Part shown: piece by piece, positions 22,248 through 33,737 of the stretch | Layout of the letters: every line of letters begins with the position of its first letter | Position numbering within the stretch: position 1 is the stretch's first letter | From: Cheiracanthium punctorium | Lineage: Eukaryota > Arthropoda > Arachnida > Araneae > Cheiracanthiidae | DNA: 64,000 nucleotides | Assembly (NCBI GenBank): GCA_038373885.1 | Contig: JAWZYV010013020.1 | Span: 16,001 to 80,000, forward strand | Direction of reading: 5' to 3' | Program-made: the position numbers and the translations under genes | The notes under the pieces: generated by a model | Told to the model about the DNA's origin: nothing | Seen by the model: only the letters and a program-made list of their open reading frames with translations | The model's database searches: none

Positions 22248-24098
22248 ATGCCCAAAAAAAGAAGAGTTGCGAAAGAAGAACAACTTTTTCTGACGGATCA
22301 GAGGACTGACAGGAAAATGGTATAGACGTTTCACAAACGAAAAAAAAAATAGAAAAGCGAAATGATAGAAATCAAAAACTAGAATAATATTATGCTTCTG
22401 TGACATATGAGGATAGACAGGAGAATAGGGTTGAACTTTCCCCATGAGCCCCTCTTATATTGGATGAATCAGAAAATACTGAAGAAATAGACGATGGCTT
22501 AGAACTGTGTTCTTCAAAGCACCAAGGGTCCAAGAAAAAGCCAAAACTCAGCTTGCCATCCTTGTCAAAAGCATGTGACCGATATGGCGTATCTGATAGA
22601 GCTGCTGCAGCAATCGCATCAGCAGTTCTTCATGACATTAAGTCAGATGTGTAAGTAATAGATAGATCAAAATTGCGCCGTGAAAGATCAAAAGGACGCA
22701 AAGAAATATTAGCTAGAGTTGTCAGTGTTACAGCTATATACTTTGATGGCAGAAAAGATAAAGTTTTAAATGTAGTAAAAAAGGGAGTCAAAAAATACCG
22801 CCAAGTTATTGTAGAAGAACACATTTCTGTTATCAAGGAACCTGACTCTGTTCATGTCGGCTACGCTGTCCCAAGTACTGAGACGGCCAAGAGCATAGAA
22901 CGTGCTATGTATGACTTGTTCTCTTCTGAAAACGTTTCATTGAGAGAAACTGTAGCTGTTGGTTGTGAAGGAACAGCAGCAAACACAGGGGAAAATGGTG
23001 GTATAATACGGTTGTTAGAAAAACGTTTGAATCAACCTTTACAATGGATCATATGCCTTTTACACACGAATGAATTGCCTTTAAAACTCCTTTTTTCATT
23101 CTTAGATGGGGCAACTACTGGGCCAAGTTCCTATTCTGGCACTATTGGAAGATTGCTAGAAAAATGCGAAGAAAATCTTATTGTACGGTATGAAAAGATA
23201 GAAAGTGTTTTGCCGGATATTTTGGCCGATATCATCAAAGACCTAAGTTCTGACCAACGTTACTTGTACGATATTACATCAGCTGCAATTAGTGGCGATT
23301 GTCCTCCCGATCTAGCACACAGAGCTCCAGGGAAAATGTCGCATGCTCGATGGTTAACAAAAGCCAACAGGATATTAAGCTTATATATTTTCACAAGTAA
23401 ACCATCTGAAAACCTTAACCATCTTGCCACGTTTATTGTTAGAGTTTACGCTCCTGTTTGGTTCAAAATTAAAACTCATCGGTCATGCAAAGATGGATCT
23501 TGAAATTTTTGGAAATTGGTTTCGAATTCTCGATACCTTCCAATTAAACTAAAAAAAGTAGTTGACCCTGTCATTGAGCGGAACAGTTTCTTTGTGCATC
23601 CTGAGAATCTCCTGTTGTCGATGCTCTCAGATCCCGAGAAACACATCCCTGAACTTGCTGCTATGAGGGTTGTAAAAGCAAGAGAAGCGACTCATTCTGA
23701 AAAGGTCCCTCGTATTTTGGAGGTCCTTAAAATTAAGCTTAATGCCAAATCATACACAGACCTTATAGATTGGCAACAAAAATATTTTCAACCTCCCATC
23801 CTTAGAGACGTCAAGAATGAAGATTTGCTTCCTTTTGTGGAAACAAAAGGAAGTACGAAAATACCTTTTCTAAGACTGCCATGCCATACCCAGGCTGTAG
23901 AACTGTTCAGTCAAGATACTAACGGAGGTTTCTATGCAGGTATGTGATAAGAAGGCCAGAGAAGGTCGCATAAAATCAAAAATTGAGTCAAGAAAACGCA
24001 TGCCCAAATTCGACACCAAACGTGATTTTAAGGTCTCTTTTGACTATTTTTATGTATTCTTATGTATATTTTATGTTTTAAGTGGCTCACATTTTTAG
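22248..24098 (+). pseudogene. hAT-like RNase H-fold transposase, multiply disrupted
   Basis: ATG at 22,248 opens a basic N-terminus (MPKKRRVAKEEQLFL) containing an SV40-like nuclear localisation pattern; a stop follows at 22,323. After a frame change, one frame runs 22,460-23,947 with in-frame stops at 22,652 (TAA) and 23,501 (TGA). A last frame change near 23,940 leads to a basic tail (REGRIKSKIESRKRMPKFD), ending by 24,098. Landmarks are YFDGRKDK (possible first acidic residue), AVGCEGTAANTGENGG, CLLHTNELPL (like the CxxH of hAT proteins) and RAPGKMSHARWLTKANRIL. Relatives I recall have GCDGT, so the E in GCEGT may be a lost catalytic Asp. About 500 residues can be followed. Similar proteins are annotated in arthropods only as uncharacterised. 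Confidence 0.8.
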
Positions 24099-24439
24099 TA
24101 CATAAGCATTAATTTGTTCTATATGACTTGTTTTTGTCATAATAATAAATAGTTTAATAGAATTTATAAACAATATGCTCCTTCAAGTTTTATCAGTATG
24201 GTAGCACAAAAGTAAATTTTCAAAATAAATGCGCGGGTAGAAGGAAAATACTAATTTTAAAAAAGTAATGCTTTTTAAAATCCTCTAATCTTGGGTCACA
24301 CTTTGATCACTATTATAAATGAAAATTTAACAAAAAAATTTTTCCCATATAAGAGTGCTCCACCCTAGTATACAGTCCCTTATAAAAAAGTATGGGGTAT
24401 CGGTTGAAATCTGGCATCGGTCGATGCCTAGTATTAATA

Positions 24440-25092
24440 TGCAACTCTAAAACTTCTGGATGTCTAAAATGAGCCATTTTCAATTTGCTGTCGACGTTAA
24501 AAGTTATTATTATTATTTTTAATGGAAATGCATACTTTTATTGGATTACTAAAGTATTTTACAGCAATAGGGCATATTTATACATATCTATACTTTATTT
24601 TAAAGAACTAATTAATTACTTTTCAGATTTTACTTAACGATTGTAACGCTGAAGTGAATGAGGTTAAAAAAATGTAGAGACCCATTAAAAATATTTATTA
24701 AATTTCCATACCGTTAATTTCACGCCTCACCATGGCACAGTGGTTATGCCACTGAAAATGGTAGATGGCCGAAGTGTGAGGGTCCCGGGTTGGGGTCTCT
24801 CCCCTTCGTATGTTTTTTATAGATGTTACGTGAATACGCGTTAGAACCCCTTAGCAAGTCCTCCTACCATTTCACCCCCCCCTTGGCAATATCGTTGTGT
24901 ATCGCTGTGTATCGTGTATCGTTGCCGTAATCACACACAACCAACCGTTACTTTCACCCAAAAAAACGCCAAGTGTAAAGTGAGTTTTGGATCTTTATCT
25001 CATACAAGGATATTATTATCTATAAAGCTTTGCTAAATGATGTAGAATTTAGTTCTTGCGATATAGTATTTGTTTCTAAATTCATACAAGTA
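24440..25092 (+). repeat. Long repeat R, copy 4 (left part)
   Basis: Carries the landmark GATTTTACTTAACGATTGTAACG (24,632) and, after a SINE, an AAGTGTAAAGTGAGTTTTGGAT block, collinear with 13,830-14,040 and 61,040-61,250. It is interrupted by a Tc1-like insertion and continues at 26,470. Confidence 0.6.
24721..24962 (+). mobile_element. tRNA-derived SINE, family b
   Basis: The head reads TGGCACAGTGGTTATGCCAC, and GGTCCCGGGTTGGGGTCTC occupies the B-box region. The body carries ACGTGAATACGCGTTAGAACC. The head matches the minus-strand copy at 57,098-57,349 (GCCTCACCATGGCACAGTGG). Confidence 0.75.
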
Positions 25093-25259
25093 TACACTGG
25101 TGTGCAGAAATCAAGCAACAGCTATTCTTTTTACTATAACTCCACGAGAAATCATCTGAGAGACATGGAACTCAGAAATGAGAGATAGCATTCTGTATTT
25201 AAACGATGACGAAATCACAGTTGCGCAAAAATGAATGTATAGAATGACAGTATGGAATG

Positions 25260-25475
25260 ATAAAAAAAAGCTTTATTGAACTCATGGATCGTTACACATG
25301 ATTGTTTCATGTGACAAACAATCATGTGTAAAGATACTATGAGTTCTATAGTCTTTTAGAACGAGAGGAAACACCTGAAAGAAAAAACCTTTCAGGTGTT
25401 TCCTCTCGTACAACCAATCATGTGTAACGATATTATGAGTTCAATATGATTGTTTGTATCATAGGAAACACCTAG
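25260..25475. repeat. Nested palindromes inside the Tc1 element
   Basis: ACGAGAGGAAACACCTGAAAG (25,360-25,380 region) is followed after about seven bases by its exact complement. Outside this, TCATGTGTAA-GATA-TATGAGTTC occurs on both sides, and CACATGATTGTTTCATGTG forms another palindrome. The segment looks like repeated inverted duplication of the element's own subterminal sequence. Confidence 0.8.
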
Positions 25476-25523
25476 ATTTTTCTTTCAACAAGCAGAATGT
25501 GACAACAAGCACATGCTCCTTTG

Positions 25524-26330
25524 TATAGGATATGCCCCCCCGTTACTTCAGTGGTTGCTTCGCACCGTCTCTCTATTCTCAGCACCGGACTGTCCAAAAG
25601 TTCTTGAGATAAGAGTACATATTCCTCAGTCATCATCTGTTTCAGTTTTTAATTGTTACCCGGAGGATGTAATTGTCCCGCAAGGCGTCTTCCAAAAGCA
25701 TCCCTCACATGTTCTCTGGGATTTAAATCAGGGGAGTACACTGGCCAATCCATTCGAGTGATATTTTCACTTTCCAGTAGCTGCTGAACGACAGGAGTCC
25801 GGTGTGACCATGCATTGTCATCCATAAAAACGAAGTCTGCTCTAATGTCACCTCGGAACAGTCGCACATGGGGAAGGATCGCCTCCTGTCCATAGCGATA
25901 TCTGGTCACAGAACCTCTGTCGAAAAAGTGAAGCTCAGTCCGCCCGTTCAGTATAATGCCTCACCAGACGAGAACTTCAGGACCACCGTAACGGTTTCTT
26001 TCGTGATGTTACTGGAATGAAACATTGTCCCGACCCCTCTCCAAATCAACTGGCATTGAGAATCGCTTGTGGCACTGAAACGACTCTCATCCGTAAAGAG
26101 GACACGACTCTACTGATGAGATGTCCAGTTTTTGTGCGTATTGCACCACTTTAAAGGGTGGCGCCGATGGCCAACTTTCAAAGGAATGCAGTGTTCAGGA
26201 CGGCGGCGGGCGAATAGGTCATCTTTGTGAAGGTGTCCTTTGAAAGGCCGTCCTTCCTCTTATTGTAGTCTTGAGTTGCGCACTCCGACCGCACACGTTT
26301 TGCGTACACTTACATCGCCTGTGATGTTTT
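25524..26330 (-). pseudogene. Tc1-like transposase, DD34E, inactivated
   Basis: The minus strand shows a degenerate DNA-binding region ending with an LFARRR-like stretch (about 26,210), then LFTDESRF with the first catalytic Asp (about 26,100) after frame changes. A clean frame from 25,909 holds VFMDDNAWSHRTP and YSPDLNPREHVRDAFGRR; there are 34 residues between the second Asp and Glu. A TAA at 25,649-25,651 interrupts the C-terminus, which continues in frame to an RRCEA-TGGH-type end near 25,524. Usual length is about 340 residues. NPREHVRD replaces the more common NPIEHVWD. Not functional as it stands. Confidence 0.88.
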
Positions 26331-27344
26331 GTTCCTGACATTTGCATACGCATGATGTTTCTACTGAGTTGCTCGTTCATTGTACTGATCGCAAGAACCC
26401 CTTTTCTCCAATTTCATGACTTTCTGATTAAAATTTACATTGTTGCTTAAGTTTGGCACACTAGTGTCCTAAATTAAGATAAATCAATTTTAGCAAAGTT
26501 GCTTATGCGAAACCAAATAGAAAATTCCAACCACCAGATGTTAGAAGATATTTTTTATATCTATAAACTTTTTTCTTCCTCGCTTCAGTCGGGAAACCCT
26601 GTCCGTTTGAAGTAAGATAAGTATGATTCTCATGGTAAGCGGCAACAGTTGTGAGTCTGCGAGCATAATTGAATCGCAAGTTTAGGTTCAGTTTGGAATT
26701 GGAGTCTGTTATAAGATATACCAAATACATGAAATCACTATCACTCTAATTTAATATATCTTAATTCAAGAACTGCAAACTAACCAAACAGCATTTAACT
26801 ATCAATTTACTCATTTTGGAAATCCGCAGGATATAATTCTTCTAATTCTAAAGTAAAAGGAAGCAAGAAGAGCATTTTTTTCGATTTCCTTATTTTACCC
26901 TTTAGTCAGCCTTTTACGCATAAAAAAAGTGTTTATGTATTAATTATAGAACTTGTGCAGGTAATGTTCCGTCCTCATAACGAAAATAAATATCCACAGT
27001 GAAATAGTTTTTTCTACATATCTAAAACAAAACTTTGAGTTTCAATATAGCGAGGGCAGTTTATTTTTACATAAAAATAGGAATTATAGAAAATGACGAT
27101 AAAAAAGGATTACGAGAATAGTAGAAAGTTCTTATCGGTCATTTTCTGCAAAAAGGACATAATTAAAAAAATCGTGGCTGATGAGATATACAGGCTACGG
27201 TGATGATATTTTGCTCACGCCCTTTGCACTCAGACAGTCAAATGGGTTACTGGGCCTGAAAATTTTAGTATGGCTATCTCAGACTAACATAGTCCCATCT
27301 CCTTGGTCAATTGACTTTTCGGATTCAAATCGTTTGACTAAAAC

Positions 27345-27550
27345 CAACACCTCCTAGATAAAGCCTAACAACGCCTACGTTACCAAGCTTTGGACGTCAT
27401 CATTTGACCTTCAGTTATAAGTTTTAATTTCGTACAGTAAAAGTATCAAAAATTTATAGTGAAATTACTCATGCATAACAAGATTTTGATAATTTGAGAT
27501 AAAAATATATAATTTTTCTAAAAATGGCAGTTTTTAACCATAGCAAGTTA
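27345..27550. mobile_element. Family A MITE, copy A4 (left part)
   Basis: CCAACACCTCCTAGATAAAGCC and TGGACGTCATCA are present, close to A3. The right inverted repeat is missing, so the copy is truncated or its end was replaced. Confidence 0.6.
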
Positions 27551-27554
27551 GATA

Positions 27555-27592
27555 TAGTGGTTAATTATATTCCGTAGAAATTGGAGACTGAT
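27555..27592. repeat. Family B MITE right-end fragment
   Basis: GTGGTTAATTATATTCCGTAG followed by a decayed GGCAGCTA-type end. No left partner is visible. Further solitary right ends are at 28,012-28,050 and 28,630-28,672. Confidence 0.5.
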
Positions 27593-28755
27593 AAAATGTC
27601 AGCACCGTACCCTGTATCTTTCGTTAGAAACATCAAATATCTTGTTTTTTTAAGTTGATACTATTAGCGCAATTGCAATGATGTTAATTTTTAGAGACTC
27701 TTTATTTTTATGATGTGATTTTTCAGAACACAAAAATGACAGGGTGTCATTTTTGAACTTTTAAAATACACCAGCGGAATGCAGATAATATCGTTTCAGC
27801 GGATATACATTTCTTCACTTTCACGCAACTTCAAGCGCATTTCCTGGAAAATCCTGATTTTTGTGTTAGAACGCTGTTTGCTGTGAACAACTTTTTGTGA
27901 ACAGTAATTCTAACACAATCTGTTTGTTAAAACGTATCGTAACCTCTGAGATTGCTGGGGGGCGGGGTTACTACTTTTAAAAAATATTTAAAAAGGTATA
28001 CTATATAAAGGAAGGGTTAATTTAATTCCGGAATTGTTGGCAGCTTTGGCGATATATGTGTTTTATGACAGTGGCGAAGCAGTCATTCAAGGTAGGCATA
28101 AATGTAAGACGCATCAGTTATTTTTTGCTTCAAGTCCCCGGCGTGCAATGTGTTAATTTTATTTTTACGTCACACTGTGTGTAAGTTTACAGACAGCGGT
28201 AACATCGTTAGTTGCCCGTACAATTTTTGCATCAGTGAATGTGCACTCAAATGATCACTAAAATATTTTAGCAATTATTATGTAAGTTGGTAAATGATCA
28301 TTCTAAAGTGGCTTTACTTTGCCTATTAATTTGTGCTTCAGTGCTTCGAAAATTGTTTGTAGATATTTAATTAAAATAAATTAACTAAAATCAATAACTC
28401 ATAATTTCAGATTTTGTAATTTAGTACTTTGGAAATTGATATTGATATGAAAAATTTTTAATAATATTTCGTACTTTCAATTAATCCAACTGGCTTACTT
28501 ATAAGCTAAATCTCAAATTCAAAAGCCATATCGAAAATAGAGTTTCGCTGAAAGTTAAAAAAGAATTGTGCCTACAGTGGTAAAAAAATAAAAATTTTGG
28601 TATATTTTAAGCCGAAAATTATTTTTTTAAAGTGGTTAATTATATTCCGTAGTATTTGGCAGCTATGACTACGGCAAACAATTTTTTAAAAAGCGACATT
28701 TCGCGTACTCTGAATTTTCGAACGCACAAAATTTTCAGTGGTGTTTCCTGTAACC

Positions 28756-29050
28756 CAGCGTTGCCAACTGCTCTGGAACATAAGCAGACACTCTTCTTAA
28801 ACAGCAATTTTTAGCTTAAATGACCGCAAGATTTCGGCGTTAAACTGGCTGACTGACTGAAGTTTTGTTTTTCATGGAGCGCTGTAGCATAAAAGCTTTA
28901 TCTCCAGTGATGAGAACTAGAAATCATGTGGTTCTTTATCTTGAGGTGGGGGGTTAAACTGGCGAGCGGTTATCGTTTCAAAAAAAAGTTGAAAATAAAT
29001 ACCTTTTTACAAAAAGTGGTTAGTTATATTCCTGAGCAGTTGGCAACTCT
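28756..29050. mobile_element. Family B MITE split by a SINE-like insertion
   Basis: The left end GTTGCCAACTGCTCTGGAA and the right end AGTGGTTAGTTATATTCC with GCAGTTGGCAACTCT are about 290 bp apart rather than 180. The excess corresponds to the block at 28,846-28,955, which also occurs alone at 8,269-8,426. Confidence 0.6.
28846..28955 (+). repeat. SINE-like block shared with 8.3 kb
   Basis: Contains CTGACTGACTGAAG, TTATCTCCAGTGATGAG and ATCTTGAGGTGG in the same order as the reverse complement of 8,312-8,426. Confidence 0.6.
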
Positions 29051-29563
29051 ACTGTAACCTTACTTCGCTCCTATCTGAAATACCAATTTTCTATAATTTA
29101 TCAAATTACGAAACATAGAGAATAATCATTTTACAAATCACTCTTTGAACCACCTATCAAACTGACTGATTACAAAAGCCTCTTTTGTGCAATCGAATTT
29201 CTTGCAACATTTGTCGCTGGTGTCGGGAGAAGAGGAATTTATACATTAATAACGGCATTTCAGATTCGTTCTACATTCATTTTTACGTTTACTTTGCACA
29301 ATACAGAAAATTAAATGGATTTTAATGCTCGGGCTGATATCATTTTATTATTCTTTCGATATAGGCATTCTGGTATTGATTATTGAATTTTCGCGTACAA
29401 ATACGTTGAATTCATATATTCAACTATAAAGTATATGGTATTTACTTGATTATTTACGCTTAGGATTGATCTTTTTGAGAATTTTGTTTTAAAATTTTAA
29501 ATGATATGCTGATGAGAAAGCTAAATGCAAAATAAGATGACTTGAAGCACACAAATTATGGAA

Positions 29564-29568
<5 letters not shown>

Positions 29569-29597
<29 letters not shown>
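29569..29597 (+). repeat. (TA)n microsatellite
   Basis: About 14 TA dinucleotides, at the boundary where recognisable R sequence ends. Confidence 0.95.
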
Positions 29598-29600
<3 letters not shown>

Positions 29601-32370
29601 GCGACAATTCTGAGATACACGAATTGCAAACAATAAACAATAACACTACTAACTAGTTAACATTGTAATCTTAATAACAATGTAAGATGAAAATAGTAAA
29701 ACAAGTTTTTTGTCGCTGTAATGAAAACAATATCTTAAAAATTTTAACATTTTTGAATAACTTATTGGACGTATGGAGAAATGTATAGAATTTTGGTAAA
29801 GATACAAAGGAAATTTACTACCATTCTCATGTTGATACTTAAAATTGACATTTGTGACATATTTTACAATACACGAGTCCCATCCATACCCAACGGCTCC
29901 AAGTACTAGCATTAAGTAACTTAAACAGGGCGTTTCCTGAAAAGATCTCAAAAAAAAATTTAAGAGTCTGAACCCACGGCCACTCGAGTGTATTTTGCGG
30001 CAGAGAAGCAACTGCAAAATAAGCAACAAAATATAGGCTCTTATACGGTCGTAGACCCTTACAATTTGTTCACCAACTAGCAAGAGGCCTGCTGTTTTCG
30101 TTGTCGTTCTTAGAAGTGTCTGGTGTTTTTGTCTTAAATATTTGATTTTTTAAATAACTATATTGTAGAAGACTATTTTCATGATGAGATAATAAATACT
30201 GTAGTTAAGAAATGCCCACGACTTTATCACACAAGAAATAATGATTTAACTGTGAAAAAAGAAGGGATACTTGTATGGCTATAAGAATATTTTTGGTGAA
30301 AAAAATAACACCAGATGGATGAAAACAGAAAATATGATGTTTGTAGTAACAATGCAAATGCGATTTTTTTAAATTGCAGTTAATAATATTACTTGTATGT
30401 ACATAGCTGTCAACTTTAAAGGAATATAATTAATCACTTTTGTAAACAGTATTTTTCTACTTACACTATAGCAAAATTTCGCCCCTATTCGTGGGAGGTG
30501 GCTATTACAATGGAAATATATTTTTAAAATATTGCTGATTACAAAATTTAGGTAGTTGCATTCTGTAATTTTAGCAGGTATGTCAGATTGTAAGTTGCAT
30601 TACCTGTTTGTGTGTTACATGCCTTCTTCAATGCTATATAAATTTCAAATCCTATAAAAGTATAACACAAAACTCCAATATCTTTAATTTATTTAAAGTT
30701 ACTTTAAGACACATGAATTTTCAACATTTATACACAACATTAATATTCATCTTGTATGGTCCCTTGAAATTCAACATTAACATACATATTTATAAAATAT
30801 CATAAAGAACGTTTAAGCTCTTATTTTTTTCTTTATTATAGTAACAAAATGTACCAAAATTAACACACAAAAGAGTTATTATTTCACAAATAACGAAATG
30901 TAAAAATATTTTGAAAAAGTTCGAAGATACTTTCGGTCCAAAAGTTTCCCTTCTGCTGAAACTTCAAACAAATGTAATTTTCGACAATACGTGAAGCAAT
31001 ATCAAAACAAGAAGGATAAATTCTCGTAAAGTAATGTTTAGCTTTAGTCTGAATATGCTAAAGATATTAATTCATTGTAATTTTCAAATTCTTGTAAACA
31101 CTGGTGATATGTTTATTTTTCGTATTTTATTGATGATTAAAATATTAAACAAAAGCGCTTAAATAAAAACTTTCATCCAATTTGACTTTAAATTTCGAAC
31201 TTACAGTAATACTTCTTCGTATTCTGTATTCAAACAATATTTATTGATTCTATCGGTAAGGAAAAAACGTACTCTCAGAGTATGTACAGCACGTCGTACG
31301 AGATATAAAATAATCTATTTCCCTTTTAAAAGTATTTTTGGGTTTTAATTGAATTTGGAGTTAACGTTCGAATAATGATATTTGAAATGTTTCTCATAAA
31401 ACATAATGTAACAGACCTCCATTTTGAACTATGCATTCCTAATATTCTATTTTAAATATAATTAAAATTTGATTCTTCGAAAAAATAGTATTTGAGCTAA
31501 CAAGAATACGCATACTTAAAAGAAAAGCTTTGAGCTTATGAATAAATAATCTTCCAAGATACTGCAAAGCTGTTTCGCAGTATGAAATTCCTCTGTACAG
31601 GATGCAAGATCTTATATTCTATGTCGTTAAATAGCCTTTAGAGACATTTTTTTCCAACTTATGTAATCATGCCATTAGAGAGAATTTCCACTGAAGATGG
31701 TTTAGTAAAATTTAAACTGTAGGGTTAAAAGTATTTACCTTCCACTTTTCAGTTAAAATTTGTCACTTATGCAATTCTTTTCAGAGAAATAAATTCCTTT
31801 ACATAAGAACTGTTGTTCACAGTAACTCAAGAGGTCAAAGAATTTTATTACTGGTGTCACTTAAGTTTTAAAAATATTATTAGGGCTACTACTTTCACCG
31901 TTAATAAAAGTAATAATTAATAGGATAAATATTACTAAAACTCCTTATAATAAAACTTTTAACAGATTTTAAAAAGAAAGATGTTCGTGTATTTTTACTA
32001 TTCACTTTTAGACTTAATGTAAGTGTTCTAAAAGAGAGTTTAAGGTTAAAAGGTATATATTTTTGAAGATCCTATAATTCTCTACTTCTGATCACAAAGT
32101 TTTTTTTCGAGCTGTTCAAATTTGTAAAATCGCTTGAAATTTCTATTTTAACATATTATTTCAGATACCTACGTAAAATATCAATCGCAATCAAGCAACC
32201 ATTTTCTCCTGTAATTACTTATTAGATAAGTAAGTAGTTGACGGTAGTGGTTCCTGGTCCAATACATTTTCTCATCATTTTAAAATAGGAATAATGGAGT
32301 CAAGTGTAAACCTGCACAAGGTTTCCTTCCTGTAATTATCCTTTTTCTGTGCATATCAGATGGTTCTGAA
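29598..32370. other. AT-rich spacer; one weak 144-codon frame
   Basis: The minus-strand frame at 29,649-30,083 is the longest unassigned one in the area, with hydrophobic stretches (RAYILLLILQLLL, LSYLMLVLGAVGYG). It begins at a TTG and shows no known domain, so I do not call it a gene. A left-end family B fragment (ATAGCTGTCAACTTTAAAGG) is at about 30,402-30,455. The rest shows nothing I recognise. Confidence 0.4.
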
Positions 32371-32373
32371 CCA

Positions 32374-32914
32374 ACACCTCCTGTATAGAAAAGGCCTGAG
32401 AACAGAAGCTTTTGCCTCATCAATAGATCATGTATATTTGCCTCACACATCACCACAGCTTCATTTTCACAAAGTAAAACTATTTAAAATTTCTGGTGAA
32501 TGAAACAAATTTTAGAAGTATCTTTAGTTGAAGATAAAATTTAAAATACCTTTCTGATAAAAAATAACTTATTATGATCTATTTCTGCATCATATTATAT
32601 AATTCGTGATAGTGAAAAGTTCCTATCTTAAATCATTAAAATGTTTCATGCGCGAATAAATTCACCACAAAATTTGAATAGTTTTACTTTATGAAAATAA
32701 ATGTGTGGTAATGCCAATTTAGTGGACCTAGTGATGACGTGAAAGTTCTCAGGCATTGTATATTTAAAGGCCGTATTCGCCATGAACTTGACGCCCATGT
32801 TAACCCCTTTACCGTTAAATAGACATCAAACGTATATCCATTTTGCATCTGATCCTCGTTTTGGTGGGCTAACGCGTATGTCAAGTACTTAGTGAATACG
32901 GCCGCAGGAAGTGT
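32374..32914. mobile_element. Family A MITE, copy A5 (interrupted)
   Basis: The left end CCAACACCTCC and the right end GGAAGTGTTG are flanked by TGAAC on both sides. A 135-bp MITE (32,769-32,903) has inserted next to the right end, enlarging it from about 430 to 541 bp. Confidence 0.75.
32769..32903. mobile_element. 135-bp MITE with GGCCGTATTC ends
   Basis: GGCCGTATTC at the left and GAATACGGCC at the right are perfect complements. Matching continues inwards (AACTTGAC / GTCAAGTACT, GTTAACCC / GGGCTAACG), giving roughly 37-bp imperfect inverted repeats. GC content is above the surroundings. It is nested in A5. Confidence 0.75.
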
Positions 32915-33115
32915 TGCATGAACACGTTAGCGAGAAATGTCTCTATTTTCTTAATATCTTTTAAAGCTCGTCTGTTCAGTTTTCGCCTTGGAAATACCAA
33001 ACTACCTTCTCGCGCTTTGTAGTTGGCCATATTAGTGCACTCACATTTCTGCAGGGATAGAAGATCTTCCCTGCGTGTCCTTGGTGTGGGGCTGACATGG
33101 ATACCTCGGAAATAT

Positions 33116-33288
33116 CTTGCAACCATTCCGGAATATAACTAACCACTTTTTGCAAAAAGTGTTTTGTTGAGTATGTTTTGCAAATAAAGGTCGCGTAATA
33201 CACTAAACGTAAAGATTTCACGATATTATATGCCAAACACTCATGTTTAAAAAAGTGTTTTTTTGCATTCCCGAGTACTTGGCAGCTA
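33116..33288. mobile_element. Family B MITE, ends eroded
   Basis: CAACCATTCCGGAATATAACTAACCAC at the left; CCCGAGTACTTGGCAGCTA at the right. The frames here are not genes. Confidence 0.65.
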
Positions 33289-33737
33289 TATCCGGACCAA
33301 ATTTTAGTTTGATTGGATTTTTAAAAGGACGAAGTCCTCGGGAACTTCTATTGTTTTTAGCTTTTTTAGATATTTTTAGATTTATGGAGATTTTCTAGCT
33401 TTGCTGGACAATCTCCGATTAGGATAAAAAAACATCCACAAATATTTATTAAATCTCCGGCCGAAACAAAAATTTTGAAAGGAAAACGTAACTAAATAAA
33501 AAGAAATGCATGTAAAGCTCGTGAATTAAAGTTTTGAAGTGTTTTTGCACTTTTTCATGATTACGTTAGCGTAGTTAAATGGTCAGATATGAAAATAATT
33601 TTTTAAAAGTTGATAATTTGTTCAGTTATTCAACGATCCTAAAGAATGAGAGGGATTGCATCCTCTGTTGTTTCAACCTGCACTAAATAATACACACCCT
33701 CCTTCTCGAATTGCATGTCTTTTGATGGACACTAATA

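Larger units (their letters stand above)
20276..24430 (+). mobile_element. 4.15-kb transposon with decayed transposase (likely once autonomous)
   Basis: Terminal inverted repeats of about 60 bp match with a few differences. Left: TAGGGCTCGACCGATACC, then AACCGATACCCGATACTTTTTT and ACAAAGGGCTGTAT. Right, complemented: TAGGCATCGACCGATGCC, AACCGATACCCCATACTTTTTT and ATAAGGGACTGTAT. TA occurs at the extreme end on both sides, compatible with a TA duplication, but this is not proven. Contents in order: left end, nested transposon E1a, nested family C hairpin, transposase pseudogene, right end. Without E1a it would be about 2.7 kb. The 399-bp MITE at 18,022 shares its ends. Superfamily uncertain. 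Confidence 0.85.
25095..26466 (-). mobile_element. Tc1-like transposon inserted in R
   Basis: The left end is CACTGGTGTGCAGAAATCAA and the right end, complemented, is CACTAGTGTGCCAAACTTAA; both continue GCAACA. TA precedes the left end; the right-hand TA is mutated. About 1.37 kb, the usual Tc1 size. R sequence lies on both sides. A palindromic rearrangement is found near the left end. Confidence 0.88.
26470..29540 (+). repeat. Long repeat R, copy 4 (continued) and next unit
   Basis: Landmarks in order: AACCACCAGATGTTAG (26,530), GTTCCGTCCTCATAACGAAAATAAA (26,965), TTAGTATGGCTATCTC (27,265), CACCGTACCCTGTAT (27,604; the empty site of the hAT insertion), CTTCACTTTCACG (27,815), TTTGTCGCTGGTG (29,210) and TTGATTATTGAATTTTCG (29,377). 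It contains fragments of families A and B. No conserved frame. Confidence 0.6.

Noticed and set aside
23930..23946. CAG/GTATGT as a splice donor ending the transposase exon
   Set aside because: The reading continues in another frame directly across this point with a plausible basic tail, so a frameshift is simpler than an intron.
29649..30083. 144-codon minus-strand frame, the longest in the central spacer
   Set aside because: It begins at TTG, resembles no domain I know, and its composition follows AT-rich sequence. Hydrophobic runs are expected from T-rich DNA.
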